This document shows positions 37,301 to 45,977 of a stretch of DNA of 64,000 bases, piece after piece. The notes under the pieces were generated by a model that made no database searches, was not told the origin of the DNA, and was given only the letters and a program-made list of their open reading frames with translations. Every line of letters starts with the position of its first letter. The stretch's first letter is position 1. This stretch comes from Acidobacteriota bacterium (GTDB taxonomy: Bacteria; Acidobacteriota; Terriglobia; Terriglobales; Acidobacteriaceae): assembly GCA_003225055.1 (NCBI GenBank), contig QIAU01000124.1, forward strand, positions 124,001 through 188,000. The letters run 5' to 3'. A program made the position numbers and the translations under genes.

Positions 37301-37463
37301 CCTCCTGCCTGCCGCGCTTTCGCATGGGATTGGCGCCCAGGCACAGCAACCGCTGGCGCGAGTGGTCGTCGGCGGGATGATTACAACCTTGGCGGCCATT
37401 CTGATTGTGGTTCCTGTTATAGCGAGCCTCGGGTTGGTTACCAGCGAGGCCGCGCAAGTGTGA
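34398..37463 (+). CDS. Heavy-metal efflux RND permease (CusA/CzcA family)
   Basis: 1021 residues from ATG 34398 (a GTG one codon earlier is possible). The protein has the RND plan: helix 1 (VVALIGMAAWLAAGTWALLR), a periplasmic porter part (DPSPPLVDVITQNPSWSAEE; QQVTVPIETALNGIP), a central helix block with IGAIDFGIIVDSAIVVLENI carrying the Asp, Asp and Glu proton-relay residues typical of heavy-metal RND pumps, the second half after GGEFMPNLEEGNLWIRTTLP, and a final helix block with PFGIAGGVLALLVSG. Metal specificity cannot be called confidently. It would export metal ions from periplasm or cytoplasm using the proton gradient, together with the flanking adaptor and channel genes. Confidence 0.94.
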   Translation: MQGLLRTVLRYRVVALIGMAAWLAAGTWALLRLDIEAYPDPSPPLVDVITQNPSWSAEEMEQQVTVPIETALNGIPRLEYVRSTSLFGLSDVKLYFDFDSDYFRDRQEVLNRLQTVTLPQNLQPQLSPWSAVGEIYRYQLKGDGYSLNEIKAAQDWFVRRELKQVPGVVDVTSFGGTTKQYQAEIDPQKLLEYNITLSQVLSAIGASNQNAGGNYLEVGAQNVNVRGLGLLKSVSEMGAVLIAERNGAPIFLRDVADVHEGYQPPLGRVGRNGESNIVKGTVLLQRGEQSLPALESLRNKIRALNGGLLPRGIKVDAIYDRTSLINTTTETVRHVVLTGLLLVTLLLLIFLGDGPLALVTALTIPFAVLFAFGLMSGTGRSANLISIGAIDFGIIVDSAIVVLENIYRRMHEATSDEQELDRIAEGTGEAAKPVLFATLIILVAFIPLFTMQGVPGRIFAPMSVTYGFALTGALIFALVFAPVLASYRRAVRTGHIADTRLVHGLKHRYERLLIRVMRNRRFVIPVAVVFLLVSLALFWVIGGEFMPNLEEGNLWIRTTLPQDVSFDYATRLADEMRGILRSFPEVEQVVSQVGRPDDGTDTTTFNNIEFQVDLKPPSSWKTARGKNDLIQKMNQALRRYPGVAFNFSQNIQDNVEEAMSGVKGENSLKLFGDDIDVLAKTAARIQNRMATVPGITDLAVFRETGQPNLIISIDRTRAGRYGLMAADINAAVQAAIGGAAVTQILEGDRRFDFVVRYKPEYRQNPEAMKNILLSTPDGNRVPLGQVAEIGFREGAFMVYRENGRRYIPIKFSVRGRDLAGTIQEVRAKLEHDVRLPEGYHYEWAGEYDSLRKEQQRLAIIIPITVGMILALLYVSFNSIRDALAVLSVLPFGIAGGVLALLVSGTPFSISAAVGFASVIGVATLGGLVFVAGIRRAEAHEHGIQHSIIRASVGEMRAVLMACLAAALGLLPAALSHGIGAQAQQPLARVVVGGMITTLAAILIVVPVIASLGLVTSEAAQV

Positions 37464-37477
37464 GGAGGTTTGAGAAC

Positions 37478-38764
37478 GTGCTGAATCGACTACCTGCCAT
37501 CCGCGTCGGATCCGGCAGATTCTTCGCCTTAACCGCATTGCTTGCCGTCTCTCTCTGCCAGGCAGCCTTCGCCCAGCCGCCGAGCTTCACCTGGGACGAG
37601 ATTCGCGACAAGTTCTTGCTCACCAATCCGACCTTGCAGGCACAGGCCCAGAGTATCGAGTCCAGTCGCGCAAGCGAAATCACGGCTGGCCTGCGGCCGA
37701 ATCCGCAGTTTCAAAACGACACCAGCTCCGCGACGATCGGCATTTATCAGGAGTTCGAGGTCGCGGGCAAGCGGCCCGCCCGGCTCGAAAGCGCTCGCTT
37801 GGGTACCTCTATCGCACGAACTGATTTCGCGAACGCCCGCCGAACCCTCATTTTCCATCTGCGGCAGGCCTTTGTCGCCGCCCTGCTGGCCAAGTCCGAT
37901 CTCGATTTCGCCCAGAAGAATCTCGTGGATTATCAGAAGGCTGTCGATCTCAACCGCCTGATGCTCCAACAAGGGACAATTTCTCGCGGGAGCTTTCTAA
38001 AAATCGAGCTTCAGACGCTGCAACTTCAGACCGACCTATCTGACGCGACGCTGGCATGGAAGACGGCGAAAGCGACGCTGCGAGCATTGGTGGGACCTTC
38101 CAACCTTCCGCAGGAATTCGAGGTGCAAGGAGACCTGCGGGCCATTCCGCCGGAAAGGAGCCTGTCGGAACTCCAGCAGCTTGCCCTTTCCAGCCGTCCG
38201 GACCTGAAGTCCTCCGAGACCAACAGAGAAAAGGCCTTGGCTGACCTCGATCTGGCGCGGGCCAATCGTTGGCCCAACCCTACCATCGGCACGTCCTTTC
38301 TTCACAGCGGAAATGAGATCGGTGGGCCGAGCTGGTTTCAGCCGTTTTACCCCAAAGGCGGCGTCGCCAACGGCATGGGACTGGGAGTTGCGTCATTTTC
38401 CGTCCCGCTTTTCAACCGCAATCAGGGAGAGGTCGCACGCGCCAGGTCCGAACAGCTCAGGGCGGACTTTCTCGTCCAGGCCGCCCGTAACCAAGTCCTC
38501 GAGGAGGTCGAGACCGCATATGCCTCCTTGGAGTCGAGCCGCGATCGAGTCCGGCTCTATGAGGAGACCTATCTGACCCAGGCCAAGGAATCGTTAGATA
38601 TCGAAGAATTTTCGTTTCGCAACGGAGCCGCATCGATTCTCGATTTCCTGGACGCGGAGCGAACGTACCGCGCCCTCGAACTGGCATATCGCCAGCAACT
38701 TGCGATCTACCTGTCAAACCTCGCGCAGCTCGAGGCCGCCGTGGGAGCCCCGGTCACGCCATGA
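37478..38764 (+). CDS. Outer-membrane efflux channel (TolC/CusC/CzcC family)
   Basis: 428 residues. The GTG at 37478 is preferred over GTG 37460 because TGAGGAGG lies at 37461-37468, correctly spaced. A signal peptide (FFALTALLAVSLCQAAFAQ) precedes two outer-membrane-efflux repeats with long helices: FTWDEIRDKFLLTNPTLQAQ, LIFHLRQAFVAALLAKSDLD, then ARSEQLRADFLVQAARNQVL and EEVETAYASLESSRDRVRLY. No lipobox is present. It completes the tripartite pump by providing the trimeric exit duct across the outer membrane. Confidence 0.92.
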   Translation: MLNRLPAIRVGSGRFFALTALLAVSLCQAAFAQPPSFTWDEIRDKFLLTNPTLQAQAQSIESSRASEITAGLRPNPQFQNDTSSATIGIYQEFEVAGKRPARLESARLGTSIARTDFANARRTLIFHLRQAFVAALLAKSDLDFAQKNLVDYQKAVDLNRLMLQQGTISRGSFLKIELQTLQLQTDLSDATLAWKTAKATLRALVGPSNLPQEFEVQGDLRAIPPERSLSELQQLALSSRPDLKSSETNREKALADLDLARANRWPNPTIGTSFLHSGNEIGGPSWFQPFYPKGGVANGMGLGVASFSVPLFNRNQGEVARARSEQLRADFLVQAARNQVLEEVETAYASLESSRDRVRLYEETYLTQAKESLDIEEFSFRNGAASILDFLDAERTYRALELAYRQQLAIYLSNLAQLEAAVGAPVTP

Positions 38765-38878
38765 GATACGGAACATCGTTCGTAGTGAAGATCGCGGGAT
38801 GAATCTTAGGAGATGCCGGAACCAAGGTTGAATTGCGCCAGAATGGCGGCACGGTTTTGCCTGCGCATGTGGATAACG

Positions 38879-40293
38879 ATGAAATTGAGGATCATCTTGG
38901 CTGCGCTGACCCTCACACCGGCCCTGTGGGCATACCAGTCGTCTGAGACCGCCAACCTTCCTTCGGCTCCGAGCCAGACTCAGGTGTCCAAAGACAGCGA
39001 TCCAGTTACAGTGCTTCCGCAACACCAATGGAAGCGCTTCTGGTTTTCCGGGCAGATGAACATTATTGAATTGAACAGGGGCACGGTGGGTTTCGCTCCC
39101 TTTACAGCGGTCCGAGAAGCCTCCGCAGCACGGGCGAGCATGCTGCATCGCGAGTCTTCCCAGTGCATACAGCGGCTCGGCTATCGGCTGCGAGCGACAT
39201 GGTATTCGACCTCGAAGAGGCCAGCGGAGGCGGTATCAGCAATTCCAATGGCGTGGCGGGATTTACTAACATCGACGTGGTCCGAATTCCTGGGGAGGGC
39301 TCGCCGCTGAGTACCGCCCCTTGCCTAGCCAGGGCAACCGTTCGCTACGTATTCCCGTTGAGTCGGGACCGGGAAGAAGCGGAACCGGGGCAGCAGGGTG
39401 TGGTCACCAGTCTGCCGGTCAGGCGGCTGGAATTTCACGTCGGTAAATTCCCGCTTCCCGATTTTCTTGACGGGAATGCGATCGGCAGCGATAGCCACTT
39501 ACAGTTCATGAACTGGACGGTCGTTAACAATGGCGCCTGGGACTATGCTGCCGACACTCGCGGCTACACGGTTGGCGTTTTGGCCGACCTCGATGCACCT
39601 CACTGGTCTTTGCGCTTTGTCGAGGCACTGATGCCGAAAATTGCCAACGGCATTGACTTCGAATGGAATCTATCCCGGGCGCGTGCGCACAACCTCGAAC
39701 TGGAAGTGAGTCCCCGTCTGCTGGCGAATCGCAGCGGCAGAATTCGCCTGCTCGCGTATCGCAACGTTGCCGACCTGGGCAGCTATCGATAAGCGATCAG
39801 CGATTTTCTGGCACACCGCACCGCGACTCCGGACATTGAAGCCACTCGCCGTTTCGGTAGAACGAAAAACGGTATTGGCTTGAATGCCGAGCAGGAGCTG
39901 AGCACCTCGCTGCGCGCTTTTACCCGCCTGGGCTGGAACGACGGACGCAACGAATCGTTCGCCTATACGGAAGTGGACCGCACCGCCAGCTTCGGGGCTG
40001 ACTTCGCCGGAGACGACTGGCGTCGTAAGCACGACAAACTGGGAGCGGCTTTTGTGCTCAATGGCCTCTCGGGAGACCACCGCCAGTATCTCGCGCTGGG
40101 CGGGCAAGGATTCCTTCTCGGCGACGGCCATCTGACCTACGGCCAGGAGAAAATCTTCGAGGGCTATTACACCGCACACCTGTGGCGCGGCGTGTTTGGG
40201 TCATTGGATCTGCAGCACATCAATAGTCCTGGGTACAACCGCGATCGTGGGCCGGTTTGGGTGCCGGCGGGGAGGTTGCACGTGGATTTCTAG
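38879..40293 (+). pseudogene. Carbohydrate-selective (OprB-like) porin with frameshift and internal stop
   Basis: An ATG at 38879 opens a signal peptide (MKLRIILAALTLTPALWA) and FWFSGQMNIIELNRGT. Near 39085-39095 the frame must shift to continue as SLYSGPRSLRSTGEHAAS, VFDLEEASGGGISNSNG, GFTNIDVVRIPGEGSPLS, GSDSHLQFMNWTVVNNGAWD and FEWNLSRARAHNLELEVSPR. At 39790-39792 a TAA interrupts that frame after NVADLGSYR, but the same frame resumes with TRRFGRTKNGIGLNAEQELS and ends in GYNRDRGPVWVPAGRLHVDF with the outer-membrane C-terminal Phe. Two inactivating lesions in an otherwise well-preserved porin point to recent loss. It would have formed a sugar-permeable pore. Confidence 0.85.
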
Positions 40294-40427
40294 ACGCACG
40301 CGAGCTCAATTGAACTACGCCTCCCGTTTGTCGGCCGGTTGTCGCTCTTCGACTCATTGCTGTTTAAGTTGTAGGTCACAGTAAATTTTGGCCCCGGCTT
40401 TCCACTCAATATCCTCAGGAGAACGCA

Positions 40428-40733
40428 ATGGCCACCGCAGCACTCCTGGAACCGGCGAGGCAAGAGTCGGGGAGGGAGGAACACGTGATCAGCCGGATAC
40501 GCGGCCGGGCCGCCGGCGCTCGACGAACTCTTGATGCGCCGCTACAACCAGTTCTTGTATCGCGTGACGCGGGCCAATTTGCCCGACGACCGAGAAGCCC
40601 AAGACGTGATGCAAGATGCATGCGTTCGTGCCTATCAAGATGTGGCTGACTCGAATTGCCCGTCACCAAGCCTTGGGCTGTTCTCGCCGTCGCTCAAGGT
40701 TTCAATCCCTCGGCAATCTCTAACCGTCCAGCG
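40428..40733 (+). pseudogene. Remnant of an ECF-type sigma factor
   Basis: From ATG 40428 the frame gives EHVISRIRGRAAGA and then shifts near 40515 to LDELLMRRYNQFLYRVTRAN and LPDDREAQDVMQDACVRAYQ, a clear sigma-70 region 2. It shifts again near 40643 to KMWLTRIARHQALG and RRRSRFQSLGNL before TAA, missing the usual dozen residues in between. Region 4, which recognises the -35 element, is absent. The pieces in order show one gene broken by at least two indels. Confidence 0.75.
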
Positions 40734-40790
40734 GAGACGTTATGAGCACAGCGCGAAGTGATGTTGCTAAGGTCCGATATTTCCGAGCGG

Positions 40791-41099
40791 TTACTTCAAT
40801 GCTCGGATCTCGGCGACCAGGGTTTTGATGTCGTCGGCAGTTAGCTTCTCTTTGAAGCTTGGCATTTTGGGCGTCGAGGTGCTGTTCCCATCTTCGATGG
40901 CCTTGGTCAGCTCGCTTTCTGGTTTGCCGGCTACGGTTTTCAGAGCCGGAATCTTCATGTTCGCCTTGCCTTCCGCATTGGAACCATGACAAGGAACGCA
41001 ACGGGCTTTGTAGTTAGGGTCGTTGGTTAGGTCCTCACCGCAGGCCGCCGAAACGAGCGACGGCACCAGGAAGAAGAACGTGAACAATAGTCTTTTCAT
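40791..41099 (-). CDS. Monohaem class I cytochrome c
   Basis: 102 residues with a signal peptide (LLFTFFFLVPSLVSAACG). One haem site CVPCH sits in YKARCVPCHGSNAEGKANM, and a distal Met ligand is likely in TPKMPSFKEKLTADDI. It is a small soluble periplasmic electron carrier of the c-type class I fold. It is the last gene of the multihaem cluster, 75 bases downstream of the 12-haem gene, and could shuttle electrons between the complex and other oxidases. Confidence 0.93.
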   Translation of the reverse strand: MKRLLFTFFFLVPSLVSAACGEDLTNDPNYKARCVPCHGSNAEGKANMKIPALKTVAGKPESELTKAIEDGNSTSTPKMPSFKEKLTADDIKTLVAEIRALK

Positions 41100-41174
41100 T
41101 CTTGCAGCCTCTCCTATTTGTCAATATCCGGCAAGAATGCTTGCCGTACAAATCCGTGAGTGCAACCTTGCCGA

Positions 41175-43052
41175 CTAGCCCTTTAGAGGACGGGTGGACA
41201 GGCCCGAACCTGGCGCGGCCGCAGCCGGGCTATGCGGGTGTCCATGACAAGTCAGGGTGCACGAGTTGGTGTAGCGATCGTAGGAAATGGGAGCCGCCCC
41301 ATTGGGTGCAACCACGTTGACATCAAAATTGACCATTCTTTCTCCCGAAGCGTTTCCACTCTGCGCCCCCATGCCGTGCGCCGTATGGCAGGTGGAACAG
41401 GAGAAGCCATCATTAATGTGCCTGCCATGTTCGCTGAAACTTGTGTTCGCCAGGATCTGATCGAGGTCGTGGCACTTCCCGCACAAGGCATAGGGCCCGT
41501 TAACCGTGAGATCAGGATTGGGAAAAAGGTTTGTCATCCACTGTCCCGGAGCCGGAGCTTGGCCCAGCTCGTAGCGACGCTCCAAAATGTGGAAGAATTT
41601 CGATCCGTGAGGGCCATTGGGTCCAGCGCCGCCAAATTCCCGATTGTCATCGCTGTTGTGGCAGTCGGTGCACAGAATGCGCGGGCCCATCGCGCGCGCG
41701 GAGCTGGTTCCATCCAGATTCAACATCTGGCTGCGCAAGCTCGGCTGCGGCAGGACGCTGCTCCGCTCATGCATCACCGGGTGGCTCGAGGAGGAGGAGG
41801 GGCTGAACTCCGGGATCAGGTTCAGAGGATCAGCAGCGGTGACTTGCCGAACGGGAAGGTAACCATACTTTGCCGCATTCGTCGCCTTTCCTGAACTGGT
41901 GCCGTGGCAACGCAGACAGTTTTCGAACTGGTTGAGAGCAGGGCTGAGAACCGTGATGCCATCCGCCGAGCTGATGCCCACCGCTCCGGCCTGCGATGGA
42001 CGCATGCCGGGAGGCGGGCCCAGCATGGTGGCCGGCATCGAGCTGTGCGGATTGTGGCAGTCGACGCAGGTGGCGTGACGGTTGTTATTCAGCAGTGCGG
42101 TCTCGGCTCGGTCATGGGTGTAATTTCCCGACGGGAAAGGATGGCCACCCTTGGCAAATTCCGAGAAAACATCTGGAGCGGGGGGCGACATGCCCAGCCC
42201 GCCGTTGTGGCAGTTGAGGCAGGCCTGCTCGTCGGCACCGCGCAACAGACGAGCCTGTCCGGCCGCGTTGTGCGGCATGTGGCAGGACACGCAGGCATTC
42301 TCGGCGACCGTCGGGTAGCCGCCAACATAGGGCTGATTCAAAGTGCGGTTTGTGGCGGTGGCGTGAATGTTCACCGGCCAGTTGGCAAGGAAGTTCGGCT
42401 GGCCATTTACGATGCGGCTGGGATCGTGACACGCCAGGCAGAGCTGGCCGCCGGTGTTGTCGCGAACCAGGAACTTGCCCACCGTGTGGTCGCGGGCCTG
42501 GGAGTGGGCATCGTGGCAGGTAGTGCACTCCACTGTGTTCTTAACCAGCTTGACCGCCGGATCCTTCGTGCTCGGCGACGAGTTGAACAGCTGAGGAGCG
42601 ATCTCGGGCGAATCGACGAGCGGTACCTTCATGCTGAAGGGATGCGAGTTTCGCAGGTCGGAACCAAACTTGGTGCCGGTGCCCATCGCGCCGCTCATGG
42701 TCATCTTGCCGAAGGCGACAGTCTGTCCGGGCGCGACCGTGCCATCATGACAGCTCAGGCAGAGCTTACTGGACGTGTTAACTGCAGGTTGAATGAGCTT
42801 CTGGTGGTAGGTCGTGCTTCCGTAGCCGCTGTATGCATTGACAGAGAGCGTTTGGTTCCACAGCGGCTGACCAGCGAGCGCGGAATGCGGAGCGTGGCAG
42901 TACAGGCACGATGCCGAGACCGTTCCCTTGACGGGCGAGATTCCTGCGGGCGTCAGGTCATGCACGCCGAGCTGGTCACCCGGAATCTGTCCCCAGGCGG
43001 CTCCCCCTACCAAGACCAGCAATAGGAAAGGGCAAAGTAGTGTCCTGGTCAT
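41175..43052 (-). CDS. Exported multihaem c-type cytochrome, 11 CXXCH plus one CX3CH
   Basis: 625 residues with a cleavable signal (LLCPFLLLVLVGGAAWGQ) and no lipobox. Haem sites in order: CLYCH, CLSCH, CTTCH, CLACH, CVSCH, CLNCH, CVDCH, CLRCH, CTDCH, CGKCH and CSTCH, then a variant CTLTCH near the C-terminus. Many sites are followed by AxHS/PHN-type residues (CHAPHS, CHDAHS, CHNPHS), the doubled-CXXCH style. Eleven or twelve haems in 600 residues resemble the outer-membrane cytochromes of porin-cytochrome conduits, though family identity is not proven. It overlaps the upstream NHL gene (ATGA), so the two are co-translated and probably work together at the cell surface. Confidence 0.92.
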   Translation of the reverse strand: MTRTLLCPFLLLVLVGGAAWGQIPGDQLGVHDLTPAGISPVKGTVSASCLYCHAPHSALAGQPLWNQTLSVNAYSGYGSTTYHQKLIQPAVNTSSKLCLSCHDGTVAPGQTVAFGKMTMSGAMGTGTKFGSDLRNSHPFSMKVPLVDSPEIAPQLFNSSPSTKDPAVKLVKNTVECTTCHDAHSQARDHTVGKFLVRDNTGGQLCLACHDPSRIVNGQPNFLANWPVNIHATATNRTLNQPYVGGYPTVAENACVSCHMPHNAAGQARLLRGADEQACLNCHNGGLGMSPPAPDVFSEFAKGGHPFPSGNYTHDRAETALLNNNRHATCVDCHNPHSSMPATMLGPPPGMRPSQAGAVGISSADGITVLSPALNQFENCLRCHGTSSGKATNAAKYGYLPVRQVTAADPLNLIPEFSPSSSSSHPVMHERSSVLPQPSLRSQMLNLDGTSSARAMGPRILCTDCHNSDDNREFGGAGPNGPHGSKFFHILERRYELGQAPAPGQWMTNLFPNPDLTVNGPYALCGKCHDLDQILANTSFSEHGRHINDGFSCSTCHTAHGMGAQSGNASGERMVNFDVNVVAPNGAAPISYDRYTNSCTLTCHGHPHSPAAAAPGSGLSTRPLKG

Positions 43053-44134
43053 GGTCTTGCTCCCCGGACCTGCTGCTTAGCCGCCTCGTATCGCAGCACT
43101 TGAATACGGCGATTGAACGAGTCGACGACGTAGATCTGGTCGTCACGATTGATGAATAGCCCGGCTGGCAGTTGGAATTCCTCCGGACCCGTGCCGCTTC
43201 CGCCGAAGTAGTAGAGGAGACGTCCCTCGCGATCAAAGACGTGAACCATGTCTCCCAATCCGTCCACGACGTACAGGTTGCGCTCGCTGTCGATTGCGAT
43301 CCCTTTCGGACGGAAGAAATTTAGGTTCTCGGGATCGGCGCCGCCGAGCACGGTGCGAACGTGGCCCTCGAGATCAAGGATCTGGATGCGAAAATTCATG
43401 GCATCGACGACATAGAGTTCGTGGTCAACCAGCTTTAACTCGGTGGGGAAGTTGAATTCACCTCCCGCCGCACCATTGGTACCGATCGTCTTCAGCACCG
43501 AGCCCTCGATGTCGAGCACGAAAATCTTTTGCCGCACAGTGTCGGTGACGTAGATCCGCTGCGCGGCGTCATCAATGGCAATTCCGGTGGGGCGTTTGAA
43601 GAATCCTTCGCCGCCTTTGAGGCTCCCGATGGCACGGCGGAAGTTACTGTCAGCGTCGAAGACGAAAATTTTGCCGGCCTCTGAGTCGGTGACATAGAAG
43701 TTGTCATGGCTGTCGACGGCGACGCATTGGGGGGCGCGGAAGGACTCTTTGCCATCGCGAAAGATGAATTTGTACTTCTGACGTGCGAAGTCAAAGACGT
43801 GTACCGCCGGGATGCCAGGGTCGGTCACGATCACGCGACCGCGCGAATCGACTGCGACGCTGTAGGGCCGGACCAGGTTATGTACTTCGGGCGGGCCGGC
43901 AACCAGGTCAAGTACCCTCGTCCAGAAGCCGCGCTTGAGTTTCACGTCCCGATCGGAGGCGAAGCTGCGCTCATACCGCAGGCTTCGTCCACCGGACAGG
44001 GCGAGTTCCGGCACGTTCACCGGCGGCATCTCCTTGTTCGGATGGCTGGCTGCGGTCGATAGCCCCTGCACAGTAAGCACCAGTGCGGCGATTGCGCAGA
44101 GATTCCCGAATCGGGTTGGCAACATCGTCCCCAT
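43049..44134 (-). CDS. Exported NHL-repeat beta-propeller protein 1
   Basis: 361 residues with a signal peptide (CAIAALVLTVQGLSTAAS). About six NHL blades follow, each with a 'P.G.A.D..G.I.V.D....R.Q.FD' pattern: PYSVAVDSRGRVIVTDPG, PTGIAIDDAAQRIYVTDTVR, FPTELKLVDHELYVVDAMNF, RPKGIAIDSERNLYVVDGLG and LPAGLFINRDDQIYVVDSFN. NHL propellers are protein-binding platforms and are often encoded beside multihaem cytochromes in metal-respiring bacteria (general knowledge). The start overlaps the barrel gene's stop (TAATG) and the stop overlaps the 12-haem start, so the three are tightly coupled. Confidence 0.9.
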   Translation of the reverse strand: MGTMLPTRFGNLCAIAALVLTVQGLSTAASHPNKEMPPVNVPELALSGGRSLRYERSFASDRDVKLKRGFWTRVLDLVAGPPEVHNLVRPYSVAVDSRGRVIVTDPGIPAVHVFDFARQKYKFIFRDGKESFRAPQCVAVDSHDNFYVTDSEAGKIFVFDADSNFRRAIGSLKGGEGFFKRPTGIAIDDAAQRIYVTDTVRQKIFVLDIEGSVLKTIGTNGAAGGEFNFPTELKLVDHELYVVDAMNFRIQILDLEGHVRTVLGGADPENLNFFRPKGIAIDSERNLYVVDGLGDMVHVFDREGRLLYYFGGSGTGPEEFQLPAGLFINRDDQIYVVDSFNRRIQVLRYEAAKQQVRGARP

Positions 44135-45969
44135 TAGAAAAAATTGAAATGCCGTGTAACCCCCGCAAACACCGCCTGATAGGTTGCGGGTACGCCTGCC
44201 CCTGCGCCGATCCCTTGGTACAGGTAGCTGTACCCGACGACAAAGTGCATTTGTCGGAAGTAGTAATCGGCGATGAAATCCGACTGTTTTACCCGGTTCT
44301 CAGAGACTATGAAAGCGTTCTGCGTGTGGTAGTTGGTACGCAGATAATCGCCAGAAATATTGAGGCGGCCTGTGGGGTGGACAGACGCCGCCAACGAATA
44401 GGTATTCCCCCCATACAGAATCAACAGGCTCGGAGGGACGATCGGCAGCGGGCCCGGCGTCGTCACCAATCCGGTTCCCGTCTGGATTGCATTCCCGCTG
44501 GACCGGGCATAACTACCGGAGAACGACACCCGCCTGCTGGCGATCGAAGAACTGTAGTTGTGCGCAAATGTGCTGGAGTCAGCGACAGAATCAAGGGCGT
44601 TCTGGCTTCCGCCGGCAGTCAGGTTCCAGCGCCAGCTGCCGAGCATCCGGTTCAGGCTCACACCGTATCCGCATCCCGATTGGGTGTAGCTGGCAAGCGC
44701 ACTCTGAACGTTGCGGGAGTAGTGGAATGAACTGCTTGCCGACCAGGCGCCGAGGCGCCGGGAGTAACTGATCGATTCCGTGGTCCCGGTCTGATCATCA
44801 CCGGCGACACTGGATGTGTACCGTGAAACACCGGCATAGAGGCCCACCATCCCAGACCACATTGCCCGAGAATAGTTAGCGCCTCCGCTGTAGAGATCAG
44901 AGGTCACCTGGTAGCCGAAGATGTCCTGGCGGCGCTGGTCGGCCCATCCCTGGAGCCGGAATTGCTGGGTGATGGCGTAGGTGGCAACTTCGCTGATGTC
45001 CAGCGAGCTGGAGGAATGGTGCGCGGTTTCCCTCACAGCTCCCGGCGCCGTCGGCAAAACCGACTCCAACAACGAGGCTGCCAGGTTATCGGTGTAACCG
45101 ACGTTCATTCCGAGGGACAGACGGGAGATGGGATTCATGGTGGCGCTCGTGGTGACGCTGTCAAACGTCTCCTCGATCGGAACACCGGCGAAATCTGAAG
45201 AGTAGTTGGTCCGATTCAGGTTGGTTTGAAAATTCCCGTTGAAGGGCAGGCGATGCGACAGGTTAAACTGGGTGGTGTTCTGGCCGGTGTTTGCGGTCAG
45301 TAACTCGGAAAAGTCCGTGATCTCCGGCAGCTTCTGGGAAATGCGATTGTTGAGGTAGGACGCATTCATGACGAAGCCGTGAAACTGGTAACCCGAGCCC
45401 ACCGTGAATGTGCGGAAATCGTTCTTCCCGCTTGTCCCCGTGCCCAGCACCTCCGATGTGCCGTCGCCAAAGTTGTAGCCTACTTCCAGGGAAGGATAGT
45501 CGGGAAACGAGAACGCCCAACCCACGCCGAAACTCTGGCCTTGTCCGTGTGTCCGGTAGGTGCCCGCATTGGGAAGCCCGAACTCACCTTCCCGGTTGTA
45601 CGTCTTGCTGTAGCTGAAAGAGCCGGGCGTATGACCGCCGCTGAACAGCCGCACGGCGGCGCTCACGCCACTGGAGTCGAAGACCGAGCGATAATTGGAA
45701 TTCAGGCGCGACTGGCCGTAATAGGGCGCGGCGTAAAAACTGAAGAAGTTAGGATTGTAATAATAGCCTTTTAGATTGCCGGCGCCGCCGAAATTCAAGT
45801 TGTGGGCACCGGGAATGCGATCGCCGAATGACCCGTTATAACCGAAGGAGGCGTCAGCATCCAGATTCAGGCTCAGGTTGTCGCCGACGGTAACCTGCCC
45901 CCAGGCACTCAAAGTGCACGCCACCCCCAGAGTACCGATCCAAACGAGTTGTCGTAATCCTGGTCGCAC
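44134..45969 (-). CDS. Outer-membrane beta-barrel of the cytochrome cluster (porin-like)
   Basis: 611 residues. A signal peptide (LVWIGTLGVACTLSAWGQ) is followed by alternating polar/aromatic strands (DADASFGYNGSFGD, YYNPNFFSFYAAPYYGQSR, SFSYSKTYNREGEF and many more) and a final Phe (VFAGVTRHFNFF), the outer-membrane insertion signal. No CXXCH is present. Its length and strand number (20 or more predicted by eye) suit a large pore like those that sheath a cytochrome in porin-cytochrome conduits; I cannot assign it to a named family by eye. It lies eight bases after the parvulin gene and is coupled to the NHL and 12-haem genes. Confidence 0.85.
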   Translation of the reverse strand: MRPGLRQLVWIGTLGVACTLSAWGQVTVGDNLSLNLDADASFGYNGSFGDRIPGAHNLNFGGAGNLKGYYYNPNFFSFYAAPYYGQSRLNSNYRSVFDSSGVSAAVRLFSGGHTPGSFSYSKTYNREGEFGLPNAGTYRTHGQGQSFGVGWAFSFPDYPSLEVGYNFGDGTSEVLGTGTSGKNDFRTFTVGSGYQFHGFVMNASYLNNRISQKLPEITDFSELLTANTGQNTTQFNLSHRLPFNGNFQTNLNRTNYSSDFAGVPIEETFDSVTTSATMNPISRLSLGMNVGYTDNLAASLLESVLPTAPGAVRETAHHSSSSLDISEVATYAITQQFRLQGWADQRRQDIFGYQVTSDLYSGGANYSRAMWSGMVGLYAGVSRYTSSVAGDDQTGTTESISYSRRLGAWSASSSFHYSRNVQSALASYTQSGCGYGVSLNRMLGSWRWNLTAGGSQNALDSVADSSTFAHNYSSSIASRRVSFSGSYARSSGNAIQTGTGLVTTPGPLPIVPPSLLILYGGNTYSLAASVHPTGRLNISGDYLRTNYHTQNAFIVSENRVKQSDFIADYYFRQMHFVVGYSYLYQGIGAGAGVPATYQAVFAGVTRHFNFF

Positions 45970-45977
45970 GATTTCAC

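Noticed and set aside
39790-39792. Recoded stop codon in the carbohydrate porin
   Set aside because: The codon is TAA, not used for selenocysteine or pyrrolysine, and a separate frameshift is present upstream, so plain inactivation is simpler.
41904-43025. Plus-strand open frame of 373 codons opposite the 12-haem cytochrome
   Set aside because: It is the reverse of a gene with eleven CXXCH sites and a signal peptide. The antisense protein is rich in Arg/Gly/Val without any recognisable domain, as expected for shadows in GC-rich DNA.
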